In this document: positions 63,916 through 64,000 of the stretch, in pieces
How the letters are laid out: each line of letters opens with the position of its first letter
How positions within the stretch are numbered: position 1 is the first letter of the stretch
From: Amycolatopsis methanolica 239
GTDB lineage: Bacteria; Actinomycetota; Actinomycetes; Mycobacteriales; Pseudonocardiaceae
DNA length: 64,000 nucleotides
Assembly: GCF_000739085.1 (NCBI RefSeq)
Contig: NZ_CP009110.1
Coordinates: 1 to 64,000 of the forward strand
Direction of reading: 5' to 3'
Notes under the pieces: generated by a model
Seen by the model: the letters and a program-made list of their open reading frames with translations, nothing else
Database searches by the model: none
What the model was told of the DNA's origin: nothing
Made by a program: the position numbers and the translations under genes

Positions 63916-64000
63916 ATGAGTAAGCACATCGCCATGGTCGGGGTCCCGGCCGTCAGCCACGTTCTGCCCGGCCTCGAAGTGATCCGCGAGCTGGCCGCGC
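63916..64000 (+). CDS. N-terminus of a macrolide-type (MGT) glycosyltransferase, cut by the window end
   Basis: The first 28 codons, MSKHIAMVGVPAVSHVLPGL and then EVIRELA, match the N-terminus of GT1-family UDP-sugar transferases of the macrolide-inactivating type (MGT). Only the donor-independent start is visible. It is divergent from the PPOX gene across an 87-base region holding the MerR-type operator. Confidence 0.7.
   Translation, partial: MSKHIAMVGVPAVSHVLPGLEVIRELAA

Overview
The window is high-GC actinobacterial chromosome starting at the first base of dnaA. Gene order (dnaA, oriC, dnaN, gnd, recF, dciA-like, gyrB, gyrA, DUF3566, tRNA-Ile, tRNA-Ala, ppiA, rhomboid, PH protein, crgA, sortase, fprA-type reductase, pabA, pknB-pknA-pbpA-rodA-pstP-fhaB-fhaA, tRNA-Leu) matches the origin region of Mycobacterium and Pseudonocardiaceae. 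Protein style and the element described below point to Amycolatopsis; a relative of A. methanolica is plausible but unproven.

1-13.4 kb is the replication block. A degraded LysR/EamA gene pair lies between dnaA and a cluster of about eight DnaA boxes (oriC, about 3.44-3.83 kb). Two more tight pairs of DnaA boxes lie outside oriC: inside the 5' end of the dciA-like gene (7262-7279) and at the start of the PH-domain gene (41958-41979).

13.4-26.7 kb is an integrated actinomycete conjugative element (AICE) of 13,284 bp in the 3' half of tRNA-Ile, bounded by 43-bp perfect direct repeats. It carries int, xis, a DUF3631-type P-loop replication protein, a stand-alone DnaB-N-like protein, two tiny Cys-rich proteins, an FtsK-type DNA translocase, a string of overlapping small membrane/accessory genes, a GntR repressor with operators around the transfer promoter, an XRE/TPR regulator and a Nudix protein. 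Size and target agree with what I recall of pMEA300 from A. methanolica. The 3' end of the rep gene contains a 132-bp mirror-symmetric array of six 9-bp motifs (GGTACGGCT) that looks like a replication origin or initiator-binding site; this is the most striking unexplained structure in the window.

26.7-46.9 kb mixes accessory genes (LLM oxidoreductase, SpoIIE phosphatase, YceI, CsbD, a BBE-type oxidase, an uncharacterised three-gene membrane operon, spermidine synthase-like, M14 carboxypeptidase, lipoprotein) with the conserved ppiA-to-pabA block. A parS-like palindrome is at 30.48 kb. An ABC transporter pair after pabA is dead: the Walker A lysine codon of its ATPase is an amber stop, and its permease is frameshifted.

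46.9-56.3 kb is the Ser/Thr-kinase, cell-shape and phosphatase operon controlling peptidoglycan synthesis. 56.6-60.0 kb holds three decayed genes (an NB-ARC/TPR regulator, an unrecognised enzyme-like gene, and a small gene with a C-terminal motif common in actinobacterial hypothetical proteins). 60-64 kb contains threonine dehydratase, a frameshifted LysR gene, an FKBP, a PLP sulfur enzyme, a PPOX/F420-type gene behind a textbook MerR/SoxR-style promoter, and the start of a glycosyltransferase. Every broken gene is an accessory one, while all core genes are intact, which argues for real gene decay over random sequence error, though some single homopolymer shifts could be errors.
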